64,000 bases of DNA. Origin: Candidatus Mediterraneibacter surreyensis. GTDB taxonomy: Bacteria; Bacillota; Clostridia; Lachnospirales; Lachnospiraceae. The translations under genes and the position numbers were made by a program. Below, piece after piece: positions 44,110 to 53,200 of this stretch. The stretch spans positions 36,838-100,837 of the forward strand of contig DWYB01000032.1 in NCBI GenBank assembly GCA_019118885.1, written 5' to 3'. How positions within the stretch are numbered: the first letter of the stretch is position 1; every line of letters begins with the position of its first letter. The notes under the pieces were generated by a model that was given only the letters and a program-made list of their open reading frames with translations, had not been told where the DNA came from and made no database searches.

Positions 44110-44733
44110 ATGGAAAAAAATAAGAAATACGTGGTGACGATCACGAGACAGTTCGGAAGTCTGGGGCGTCCGATCGCAAGGCTGATGAGCCAGAAGCTGG
44201 GGATCGATTATTTTGACAGAGACATTGTAGAAGAGGCGTCGAAGAAACTGAACCTCCCTGTCTCGCGGATCGGCGAACTGGAAGAAAGAGCGGAAAAGTC
44301 GACGAAAAACGGATTTATGAGAATGATGTATCCCCTGGGAACACAGGCGAGCAGCGCCCAGGACAAAGTGTTTGAGACCCAGAAGAATATCATGCAGTTT
44401 TTCGCGGAGAGAGAATCCTGTATCATCGTGGGAAGATGCTCGGATTTTATCTTTTCCGACAGACCGGACAGTATGCATATTTACATATACGCCCCGTACA
44501 ATGCGAGAGTGAAAAACTGTGTCCGCGACCTGAAAATGGAAGAAAAGGAAGCCAGAAAGATGATCCGGTCCGTGGATGAGGCGAGGGAGCAGTATCATCT
44601 CCACTATGCGGGATTCCGGCCGGACGATCCGCGCTTCAAACACATCATGATCGACAGCAGCTTGCTCGGAACGGAGGGAACGGCGGAATACCTTGTGGAT
44701 GCTGTGAAAAGGAGATTTTGCGCGGAAAAATAA
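44110..44733 (+). CDS. Cytidylate-kinase-like protein (Cmk2 family)
   Basis: The 207-residue P-loop-like protein resembles the cytidylate kinase 2 family: VTITRQFGSLGRPIARLMSQ replaces the classical Walker A, with YFDRDIVEEASKK, SCIIVGRCSDFIF and HIMIDSSLLGTEGTAEYLV. The start is ATG 44110 after GTAGGAGGAG. Proteins of this family are common in clostridia beside transporters, and their true substrate is unclear. Here nucleotide or nucleoside phosphorylation would fit the codA-like neighbour. Confidence 0.82.
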   Translation: MEKNKKYVVTITRQFGSLGRPIARLMSQKLGIDYFDRDIVEEASKKLNLPVSRIGELEERAEKSTKNGFMRMMYPLGTQASSAQDKVFETQKNIMQFFAERESCIIVGRCSDFIFSDRPDSMHIYIYAPYNARVKNCVRDLKMEEKEARKMIRSVDEAREQYHLHYAGFRPDDPRFKHIMIDSSLLGTEGTAEYLVDAVKRRFCAEK

Positions 44734-44804
44734 AAATGTAATAAAACTTTCATAAATTTCATTTACGAAAATTTTACTTACATTTTATGGTTCCATGATA
44801 TCGT

Positions 44805-44835
44805 TTGACATGCAGTGCAGGTATAATATGCACTG
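44805..44835 (+). promoter_or_regulatory. Promoter-operator of the ECF transporter operon
   Basis: TATAAT at 44822-44827 lies inside a perfect inverted repeat, CAGTGCA (44813-44819) and TGCACTG (44829-44835), with a nine-base centre. TTGACA at 44805-44810 is only 11 bases from the -10, too close for a normal -35. So either the -10 works without it, or an activator bound at the repeat is needed. Confidence 0.6.
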
Positions 44836-44874
44836 TAATTGAAACTCAGCAAGAGAGTAATGGAGGAAACAATC

Positions 44875-45717
44875 ATGGAAAACAAAATTTCGCAGTCACA
44901 GAAATTAATGGTATTTGTCCTTTCTATGTCGCTTTATGGACTGGCGACGCTGTTCACTGAACTGATCCCGTCCTTCCAAGTCGGTATCGTGGAATTTTCA
45001 GTGGAGTATTTCCTGTTTATACCGTTGACGCTGGCAATGCTTTTTGATCCGCTCAGCGCAGGACTTGGAGCGGCAACCGGAGAGCTGGTATTCAGTGAGA
45101 TCATGCTGGGGCAGTTTGGTGGTCTTGGAGAACTGGAGAAGTTCCTCACAGTGACGATCGGCGTCTATGTAGCGGGCTGCCTTGTGAAGAACCCGAGAAA
45201 CCGTGCCGTAGTAGCGGGGGCTTCAATCTTCGGCGTGTTCATCCAGCTTTTCATGGGAACGGTAGTAGATATCCTGAAAGTACAGTTCGCGGTAGAAGAT
45301 TTTGAGGCGGTTGCGGGCCTTCCGGAAAGTGTGTTTGCAACAGAAGGGTTTGCATGTCTGAATGATCTTCTTTTCTCGGGTATCCTCTTCTGCATGCTGC
45401 CCACGATGTTCCTTGTGCCGAAGCTGTATGGGAAGATCGAGCCGTTGCTCGGTATGAAGCCGCGTGATGAGAAAACAATGACAGGGAGCTCGCTTTCCGC
45501 AAAATCTATCGTACTCTGCCTTGTAGGATTTGTTGTCGCGATCGTGGCGCAGCTTCTGGCAAAAGGCGGGTACGCATTGATAGACTGGGAAGCTGCATGG
45601 GCTGAGAGTACGACGGCAATCACGATTGCTATCATCGTAGCCGTGATCATCGCGCTGATCGTGATCGGTGTGATCCGCAGCAGAGCAAAGAGTGGACAGG
45701 CAGGTGCCCGCCAGTGA
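44875..45717 (+). CDS. ECF transporter substrate-specificity (S) component, substrate unknown
   Basis: The 280-residue protein has about six to seven membrane segments (starting KLMVFVLSMSLYGLATLFTELIP) and a C-terminal membrane helix followed by RSRAKSGQAGARQ. It lacks ATPase motifs and is followed by a fused double ATPase and a T component, so it is the S component by position and form. ATG 44875 has the GGAGG site; an in-frame TTG at 44839 is unlikely. It is longer than typical S components (about 180-200 residues) because of the extra C-terminal region. I cannot assign the vitamin or nucleobase it binds. Confidence 0.75.
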   Translation: MENKISQSQKLMVFVLSMSLYGLATLFTELIPSFQVGIVEFSVEYFLFIPLTLAMLFDPLSAGLGAATGELVFSEIMLGQFGGLGELEKFLTVTIGVYVAGCLVKNPRNRAVVAGASIFGVFIQLFMGTVVDILKVQFAVEDFEAVAGLPESVFATEGFACLNDLLFSGILFCMLPTMFLVPKLYGKIEPLLGMKPRDEKTMTGSSLSAKSIVLCLVGFVVAIVAQLLAKGGYALIDWEAAWAESTTAITIAIIVAVIIALIVIGVIRSRAKSGQAGARQ

Positions 45718-47441
45718 GTATCATAGAGATCAAGAATCTTACATTTACATATCCGGGCGCGTTAGAGCCTACATTAAAAAATGCATCGGCAGTGATCGAA
45801 AAAGGAGATTTCCTTGCAGTCGTTGGAAACAACGGCTGTGGGAAGTCTACTATTTGTAAGACGCTAAACGGGCTGATCCCTCATTTTATCGTCGGTGATA
45901 TGGATGGCGATGTTATTGTTGACGGAATGAATACAAAAGAGCAGGCAATCGGCGATCTCGCCCGCAAAGTCGGGTACGTGTATCAGGACTTTGAAAATCA
46001 GATCGTGTGTCCTACTGTCTTGGAAGACGCGTCTTACGCATGTCTAAACTATGCCATGCCGGACTATGAGGAAAAGGGAAGGAAAGCGTTGGAAGTCTGT
46101 GGACTCGGATCAAAGATCCACGACTATATATGGCAGCTTTCCGGAGGACAGAAGCATCTGCTCGCTTTAGCAGGAACTGCGGCATTAAGTCCGGACATCC
46201 TCATTCTGGACGAACCCATCGCCCAGCTCGATCCAGCTCATGCGGACGGAATCTACGAGGTGTTAAAAGAGCTGAATGAAAAATATGGCAAAACGATCAT
46301 CGTGATCGAACATCACACAGACTATATTGTAAAGTACTGTAAGCATGTCATGCTCTTAAAAGATGGAGCCGTACAGTGGACGCTGCCTGCGAAGGAAGCC
46401 ATGCGCCGCACGGAGGAATTGCAGGGATGCAATATCTTTCCGCCCCAGGTGGCAATCGCGGCGGAGCGTCTGATCGATGCCGGGCTGATCCCGGGCGCGC
46501 CTTTTCAGGCAAAAGAACAAATGCTCCCGGTAGATGTAGAAGAGGGAACGAATATATTTACCCCGTATTTGAAAAACAAAGGGCCGGCGTACAAACAGCC
46601 TTCAAAAAGAGAGTACAGCCGGGATACGGTGATCGACTTTGAAAACGTGACGGTAAAATACCGTGCGGTCAAAGGCGAACCGCCGAAAATCTTTGAGGAT
46701 TTTAACCTGCAGATAGGAAAAGGGGAAAAGATCGCGCTGATCGGTTCAAACGGAGCGGGCAAGTCTACCATGATGAAACTGATGATGGGGCTGATCCGCC
46801 CGGAATCCGGCCGGGTGCTTTTAAATGGCCGGGCGACTATAGATCTTCCGAAAGAGGAACTTGGCCGTACGATCTCTATGGTGTACCAGAATCCGGAGGA
46901 AATGTTCATCAAAGATTCCATCCGAAAGGATATCGAGTACGCTATGATGGTGAGAAAGGTCGAAGATTATCAGAAGAGGACGGACGAACTGCTTGAGATG
47001 TTCCGTCTTACAGATCTGCAGGATCGGGATGGCAGGCTGTTATCCGGCGGACAGATGCGGCGTGCTTCCCTTGCCATCGGGATTGCACTGCAGCCGGAGA
47101 TCCTGCTCCTCGATGAACCTACGGCTAATCTTGATATTGCCACCAGACGTGAGATCATGAAGACGCTGCAGATGCTCAAGGGGATTACAGACACGGTGGT
47201 GATCGCTACTCATGATATGCAGCTTGTATGCGACTGGGCGGAACGGCTGATCGTTCTTTCCGCCGGATATGTGATTGCGGACGGTACGAAAGAAGAAATT
47301 TTTTCTGATATGTATGTCCGCCGGCAGGTAGGGATCCGTCCGCCTCAGATCTGCGATATGGGCAGGGCGCTGGGAATCGAGAATCCCTGCTTTACGATAG
47401 ATGAATTCATGGAATATTTCCGAGGTGAAAAATATGCGTAA
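45714..47441 (+). CDS. ECF transporter energising ATPase, two ABC domains fused
   Basis: This 575-residue protein has two complete ABC ATPase domains. Domain 1 has Walker A GNNGCGKST, signature LSGGQKHLLALAG and Walker B ILILDEPIAQLD. Domain 2 has GSNGAGKST, LSGGQMRRASLAIG and ILLLDEPTANLD. Both look catalytically competent. Fusion of EcfA and EcfA' occurs in dedicated group I systems such as YkoD. It starts with GTG overlapping the S-component stop (GTGA) and overlaps the T component by eight bases. Confidence 0.92.
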   Translation: MSIIEIKNLTFTYPGALEPTLKNASAVIEKGDFLAVVGNNGCGKSTICKTLNGLIPHFIVGDMDGDVIVDGMNTKEQAIGDLARKVGYVYQDFENQIVCPTVLEDASYACLNYAMPDYEEKGRKALEVCGLGSKIHDYIWQLSGGQKHLLALAGTAALSPDILILDEPIAQLDPAHADGIYEVLKELNEKYGKTIIVIEHHTDYIVKYCKHVMLLKDGAVQWTLPAKEAMRRTEELQGCNIFPPQVAIAAERLIDAGLIPGAPFQAKEQMLPVDVEEGTNIFTPYLKNKGPAYKQPSKREYSRDTVIDFENVTVKYRAVKGEPPKIFEDFNLQIGKGEKIALIGSNGAGKSTMMKLMMGLIRPESGRVLLNGRATIDLPKEELGRTISMVYQNPEEMFIKDSIRKDIEYAMMVRKVEDYQKRTDELLEMFRLTDLQDRDGRLLSGGQMRRASLAIGIALQPEILLLDEPTANLDIATRREIMKTLQMLKGITDTVVIATHDMQLVCDWAERLIVLSAGYVIADGTKEEIFSDMYVRRQVGIRPPQICDMGRALGIENPCFTIDEFMEYFRGEKYA

Positions 47442-48258
47442 ACTTTCTGAGAATATATTGGACAAATTTTCTATGGATTTCCTGAGAAATCAGGTACTCA
47501 GGAACGCTTACGGCAATGATGATACCGTGATCGCAAAAATGGATCCGCGTATCCTTCTTGTCTGGTATCTGTTTTTCGGGCTTGTTCCCTGGTTTTTAAA
47601 CGATGTAGTCCTCCTGCTGGGAATCTTCCTCTTCGTGGCGCTCACCACCCGCGCTGCGAAAGTGGCCCCGCTGGTTCTTTTTTTGTTCTGCATCGGCGTA
47701 TTTTCACAGACCGGCTATCTTTTTATTGTGGCCCTGTTCTTCGGCGGTAATACGCAGACCATAGCGCCGCTGCTTGTGATGACACTGAAAGTAGCTGCGG
47801 TATCCCTTGCATCTATCACTGTATTTTCCGGCCTTGACCCGGATCGTCTTGCAAACGGTCTGCTCTGGTTCGGGTGTCCGGGCCAGCTTTCTTTCAGTAT
47901 ATCTTTTGCATATCGCATCCTTCCGGTCCTGATGGAAGAGTTTCAGAATATCCTGCTGTCCTACCGTCTCAGAGGTAATCCGCCGCATAAGAACGGACTA
48001 ATCGGGAAAATCCGATATCTGGGATATCAGATCAGGATGATCATTCAGTCATTTTACCCGCTGATGCTCAATACGGCAAAGCGGTCCAGAACGACAGTTG
48101 AAGCGCTGGAACTCAGGGGATACCGCTATTCCATACAAAACCCTGAGGTAAAGAAGATGAAGCTGGCTATGCTGAAAGTGACACAGGCGGATATTATCTT
48201 CGTCTGCATCTCACTGGTGTGGGTATGCATATGTGTCGGACTGTCTGTCATATTGTAA
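47434..48258 (+). CDS. ECF transporter transmembrane (T) component
   Basis: The product has 274 residues from ATG 47434 (CGAGGTG site inside the ATPase gene). It has about five to six membrane segments and the two EcfT coupling motifs with central Arg (LLSYRLRGNPP and VEALELRGYRY) that contact the ATPases. It completes a dedicated ECF transporter whose three subunits are translated in a coupled way. Confidence 0.88.
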   Translation: MRKLSENILDKFSMDFLRNQVLRNAYGNDDTVIAKMDPRILLVWYLFFGLVPWFLNDVVLLLGIFLFVALTTRAAKVAPLVLFLFCIGVFSQTGYLFIVALFFGGNTQTIAPLLVMTLKVAAVSLASITVFSGLDPDRLANGLLWFGCPGQLSFSISFAYRILPVLMEEFQNILLSYRLRGNPPHKNGLIGKIRYLGYQIRMIIQSFYPLMLNTAKRSRTTVEALELRGYRYSIQNPEVKKMKLAMLKVTQADIIFVCISLVWVCICVGLSVIL

Positions 48259-48306
48259 GGACAGCAGCTATGCGGAATAGAACTACAGGAAGGATGAGAA
48301 AGAAAC

Positions 48307-49104
48307 ATGAAAATCGATTTTCATACACATGGGAAACTGGCAAAGAAACTTCCCTTTTCAAAAGAATACACCGACTGGCTCTTCCGAGAGGCGCAGAAAT
48401 CCGGGCTGGACGCACTCTGCCTGACAGAGCACTTCAATACGCTGGGCTTCCAGGAGGTGTACCGTTATATATCCGGCCGGTGTACAAGAGAAGGTGATTC
48501 TCTTGTGACGGAGAGCGGATTCCGCATCTTTCCGGGGATGGAGACGGATATAGCGGAAGGCGGCCATACACTGATCATCGGTCCTATGGAGTGCATTCTG
48601 GAAATGAACCGGCGTCTGGAACCCAATAAAGAGAAAGGAAAGTTCCTGACCTTTGAGGAGCTGGCGCAGATGGTGGAGCAGTACCCGGTCATATTCGGTG
48701 CGGGACATCCGTTCAGAGACGGAGGGCATATACCGGAGCTGCCGCAGGAAATGCTTGAGAAATTCTTCTTCCTCGATGTAAACGGCAAAGACCTTGCCAG
48801 AGACTGCGACGGCACATGGGAGAAGATGAGGGCGCTTTCCCGTAAGCTTGACCGTCCGCTGGTGGCAGGAAGCGACACCCATCAGTCTTTCCAGTACGGC
48901 TGTGTCTGGAACGAATTCAGACAGACGATCGACACAGTGCGGGATCTGGCACAGGAAATCATGAAAGGGGCATATGAGATCAGGATGTCTGATTCACTTG
49001 AATTCAAAGTAGAGTCGGCGGGAATCTTAAAGCGTGCATTGAAAGAGATAGACGCGCTGGGCGGAGACTATGTGTCCGTACTGCTGCAGGGCGCCGAGAT
49101 ATGA
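48307..49104 (+). CDS. PHP-domain metal-dependent phosphatase/hydrolase
   Basis: The 265-residue protein has PHP motifs: MKIDFHTHGKL (HxH), LCLTEHFNTLG, FPGMETDIAEGGHTLIIG (Glu and His ligands), VIFGAGHPFRDGG and LVAGSDTHQS. PHP enzymes include histidinol phosphatase-like and oligonucleotide or nucleotide phosphatases. Closing the ECF operon, it may dephosphorylate the imported or salvaged compound. Substrate unknown. Confidence 0.85.
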   Translation: MKIDFHTHGKLAKKLPFSKEYTDWLFREAQKSGLDALCLTEHFNTLGFQEVYRYISGRCTREGDSLVTESGFRIFPGMETDIAEGGHTLIIGPMECILEMNRRLEPNKEKGKFLTFEELAQMVEQYPVIFGAGHPFRDGGHIPELPQEMLEKFFFLDVNGKDLARDCDGTWEKMRALSRKLDRPLVAGSDTHQSFQYGCVWNEFRQTIDTVRDLAQEIMKGAYEIRMSDSLEFKVESAGILKRALKEIDALGGDYVSVLLQGAEI

Positions 49105-49180
49105 TTCGTTTCGGCTGATTCGAAGATGAACACAACAAAACGTTGCGCGCCGGCGCTGGAAATTGTACACAGATTAAGTG

Positions 49181-49213
49181 AAAAACGGAGATTCACCGGG
49201 GAATCTCCGTTTT
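49181..49213. terminator. Bidirectional terminator between the PHP and RpiR genes
   Basis: AAAACGGAGATT (about 49182-49193) pairs perfectly with AATCTCCGTTTT (49202-49213), with A and T tracts on the outer sides, so it can end transcription from both directions. It overlaps the last codons of the RpiR gene. Confidence 0.85.
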
Positions 49214-50035
49214 ATAATGTTCTTTTAGCCTGTAAAGACGATCCAGATGTCCGGAGGAGGACTCGCCCATTTTAGCTCCCAGAAGAACCACGAGAGAATC
49301 AAGCAGCGCGGCAGGCGCCGCCATGGAATGGTATTCTGAGGGTTCGCCACGGAAGACGAACAGAGGAATGACATATTCCTGGTCCAGTGAATGATAGATC
49401 CGGCTTGTAAAAAAGATACACCTGTAATGAACCTTTTTCTGATGATCCAGGATCACGGCGGCCTCTTTTGGAGTTTTCTGGAATCCGAACAGAATCACCA
49501 GGTCTTTTTTTGTAAAAAAGTTCATATATTCAAAAAGTTCCGAACTCCCGGCAGGGAGGAGGATGACTTTCTTCCCGAATCGGTTCAGTCTGAATTTGAG
49601 CAGTTCCGCCATGGAAACTGCGGCTCCTTTTGCATAGAAATATACTGTGTCGGATGCCAGAATGGCGTCAGCGGCATTCCCGAGAAGGTCTTCATCCAGA
49701 AATTCAAGAGTTTTTTCAATACAGTACTGCTGACGGCGGAGAAATCCTGCAGGTGTATTGGACGATCCGCTGCCGAGAGTGAAATTCAGCTTTCCTGCCG
49801 GCGGATTCTCCTCTGCCACATGTCGGAGAACAGCATTTTTCAACTCCTTAAAATCAGAATATCCGCAGTGTCTGGCAAACCGTGATACAGTCGGTTCTGA
49901 ACTGCCGATACACCGTGCTACGTCGCCTATACTCATGCGGATAAATTCCTGTGGGCTGGCTATGATATAATCGATGATCTTTTTTTCAGTTTTTGTAAAG
50001 TGGACGTCGTTTTTCACAAAATAGATATCTGTCAT
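49193..50035 (-). CDS. RpiR-family transcriptional regulator
   Basis: The 280-residue protein has an N-terminal RpiR helix-turn-helix (about 1-75; FTKTEKKIIDYIIASPQEFI, SSEPTVSRFARHCGYSDF) and a C-terminal SIS sugar-phosphate-binding domain (about 125-260; SDTVYFYAKGAAVSMAELL, KKDLVILFGFQKTPKE). Such regulators sense phosphosugars. It is convergent with the ECF/PHP operon and divergent from the large ABC transporter gene, so its target is uncertain. Confidence 0.88.
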   Translation of the reverse strand: MTDIYFVKNDVHFTKTEKKIIDYIIASPQEFIRMSIGDVARCIGSSEPTVSRFARHCGYSDFKELKNAVLRHVAEENPPAGKLNFTLGSGSSNTPAGFLRRQQYCIEKTLEFLDEDLLGNAADAILASDTVYFYAKGAAVSMAELLKFRLNRFGKKVILLPAGSSELFEYMNFFTKKDLVILFGFQKTPKEAAVILDHQKKVHYRCIFFTSRIYHSLDQEYVIPLFVFRGEPSEYHSMAAPAALLDSLVVLLGAKMGESSSGHLDRLYRLKEHYKTEIPR

Positions 50036-50165
50036 GTACAGGCCTCTTTCCTGAAATTTTATATATCATATCACAAAAATGCGAAGAAAGGGTAAAGAGG
50101 AGATAGAATATATGTAAAATCCGGAAACGCTTCGACTTTTCTTTCTTTATCAAAGCGAGATGACC

Positions 50166-50194
50166 TCGACAAATAAAGTGTTATTCGCTATAAT
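50166..50194 (+). promoter_or_regulatory. Sigma-A promoter of the large ABC transporter gene
   Basis: TCGACA (50166-50171), a 17-base spacer and a perfect TATAAT (50189-50194), 60 bases before the start codon, which has an AAAGGAG site. Confidence 0.78.
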
Positions 50195-50253
50195 AACAAC
50201 ATTGAGGGTTGGGGCAGAAATCCGACGTTTAACATATGAAAGGAGATGCATGA

Positions 50254-53200
50254 ATGCTCCAGATCAAAGATATCTGTAAAGAATACCGCACCGGAACCCT
50301 GGTCCAGAAAGCGCTGGACGGAGTGAGCCTGAATTTAAGAGACAACGAATTTGTTGCGATCCTGGGGCCCAGCGGCTCGGGGAAGACGACGCTTCTTAAC
50401 ATAATAGGAGGCCTTGACCGCTATGATAGCGGAGATCTTATCATCAACGGGATCTCCACGAAAAAATATAAAGACAGGGATTGGGATTCTTACCGGAATC
50501 ATACGATTGGATTTGTATTCCAGAGTTATAACCTGATTCCTCATCAGACAATACTGGCAAATGTGGAGCTTGCCCTGACAATCTCGGGAATCGGGAAGGC
50601 AGAACGCCGGCAGAGGGCACAGGAGGCGCTGACGCAGGTAGGACTGGGAGACCAGATCCACAAAAAGCCGAATCAGCTCTCAGGAGGACAGATGCAGAGG
50701 GTTGCCATTGCGAGAGCACTTGTAAATGATCCGGATATTCTGCTGGCTGATGAACCGACAGGAGCTCTGGACAGTGAGACCAGCGTACAGGTTATGGAGC
50801 TGCTTAAGGATGTGGCAAAAGACCGGCTTGTAGTCATGGTTACCCACAATCCTGAACTGGCGCATGAGTATGCAACGCGCATTGTGAACCTGAAGGACGG
50901 AAAGATCCGGTCGGACAGTGATCCGTATGTTGTAAACGAGATGGAACTTACAGAGCCGGAACATAAGAACATGGGAAAGTCTTCCATGTCTTTTCTTACG
51001 GCTCTTTCATTGAGCTTTAATAACCTGAAAACAAAGAAAGCGCGTACTCTTCTTACGTCTTTTGCGGGATCTATCGGAATTATCGGTATAGCACTCATCC
51101 TTTCCCTGTCGACAGGAGTCAATGACTATATCCAGCAGATCGAGGAGGAGACACTCTCTGAGTATCCGCTCCAGATCCAGAGTACCGGGTTTGATTTTTC
51201 ATCTGCCCTGGATACCGGAGCTGCATCGGACGCAGGCAAGGAAGAAGGAGATATCTATGTGGTTGAGATGGTAACAGATATGTTCTCCACGATGGATACC
51301 AACGATCTGGAATCTCTGAAAACATATCTGGAAAACGGCGGCAGCGGAATTGAAGAGTATACGAATGCCATAGAATATTCTTACAATGCAGAACCGCAGA
51401 TTTATAAAGAAAGCGGAGATGGGATCCGCCAGGTCAACCCGGATCATTCCTTTGATTCCATGGGCCTGGGGTCGTCGTCCGGATCCGGGATCATGTCTTC
51501 TATGATGAGTACGAATGTGTTCTATGAGATGCCGGAAAACGAGGCTCTCTATAAGGGGCAGTACGATGTGAAAGCCGGACGCTGGCCCGATAATTACAAT
51601 GAATGTGTACTCGTCCTTACTTCCGGCGGGGGTATGAGCGATTTTATGCTCTATACACTGGGGCTGAGAGATCCTCTTGAACTGGATGAGATGGTCGATC
51701 AGTTTATCAATGAAGAAAATATCACTACGCCGGATGATATGGGAACTTATACGTACGACGATATCCTCGGCATTACATTCAAGCTGGTGAACAGCGCCGA
51801 TTATTATCAGTATGACAGTCAGTATAAAGTATGGACGGATAAATCCGGCGATGCAGATTATATGAAAAAGCTGGTTGCAAACGGAGAAGACCTGACGATC
51901 GTGGGAGTAGTCCAACCATCAGAAGATGCGAATGCCTCTGCGCTGAGTACAGGAATCTGTTATCCGGCTTCTCTGACGAAACATATAGCGGAATATGCGG
52001 AGAATACAGAGATTGTCAAACAACAGTTAAGCGATTCGTCCGTTAATGTATTTACCGGTGAGAAATTCGGAGAATCCGGCTCAGAAAACGGGTTTGACAT
52101 GGAATCCCTTATAACGGTGGACGAGGATAAGCTTCAGGAAGCCTTCGGGTTTGACGAGAGCGCATTTTCTGACCTGTCAGATTCTTTTGACTTTTCGGGG
52201 GTGTTCGGTAATGCAGGCGATTCCATAGATCTGTCGGGCATGGTGGACCTTGGAAATGTCGAAATAGATCTGCCGGATATACCGTCCATGAGCCTGAAGG
52301 ATCTTATGGGGAATCTTGATCTTAATGTGTCATCGGACGGATTCTCTCAGATGGCGTCAAGCCTGTTGGAGGGATATCAGCTGTATGCCCAGGATCATCC
52401 GGAGGCAGATTATTCCGGACTTGCGGAAGCTTTTCAGAATTATCTGAGTTCGGATGCAGCTCAGTCGATTCTCCGTGATAACATTACAGATATCATTCAG
52501 TCCGGTTCCGGAGTCACTGTGACTACAGAACAGCTCCGGGAGATGCTCAGTGAGATCATGAGCGGATTTGCAGGATATATAGAGGAAAATAATTACGACG
52601 ATCCGTCCAGATTCGGCGAGTATCTGCAGGAGTATCTGCAAACTGACGGTGCACAGGGCATATTAAATAAATGGGCGGATGAGATTTTCAGCGGAGTGGT
52701 GGATAATGTAACGGTCACTTCGGAACAGATCAGTAAGCTGGCGGAAGAACTGGCGGGAGGTTATCAGCAGTATGCGCAGCAGACCGGTGCGCCTGACCCG
52801 GCTCAGATGGGCGAAAACTTTATCGCATATCTTGCCACTGCGGACGGACAGAAAAGATTGTCAGACGGTCTTGCGGGCGTGGTGGACACGGCGGGGATCG
52901 AGAGTCAGCTCACAGGCGCTGTTGAGCGTTATATGCGGAGCGCCATGACCTCTTATGGAAGCGCGGTCGGTCAGGCGCTGGAGGGCCAGATATCTTCCGC
53001 GATGGATCAGATGATGGATCAGCTCGCCTCGGGAATGAGCGATGCTATGGGGCAGGCTATGACGCGGGTCGGAAGCAGACTGGAAGACGCCATGAGCATT
53101 GACGGAGAAGCCTTTGCGGATGCTTTTCAGATGAATATGACAGGAGATGAGCTGTCAGAACTTATGATGTCTATGAATTCTGATCAGAGCGCGTCATATG

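Noticed and set aside
44875-48258. Assignment of the ECF genes as YkoEDC (hydroxymethylpyrimidine transporter)
   Set aside because: The fused double ATPase resembles YkoD in layout, but the S component is much longer than YkoE and I could not match its sequence. No thiamine riboswitch is seen upstream.
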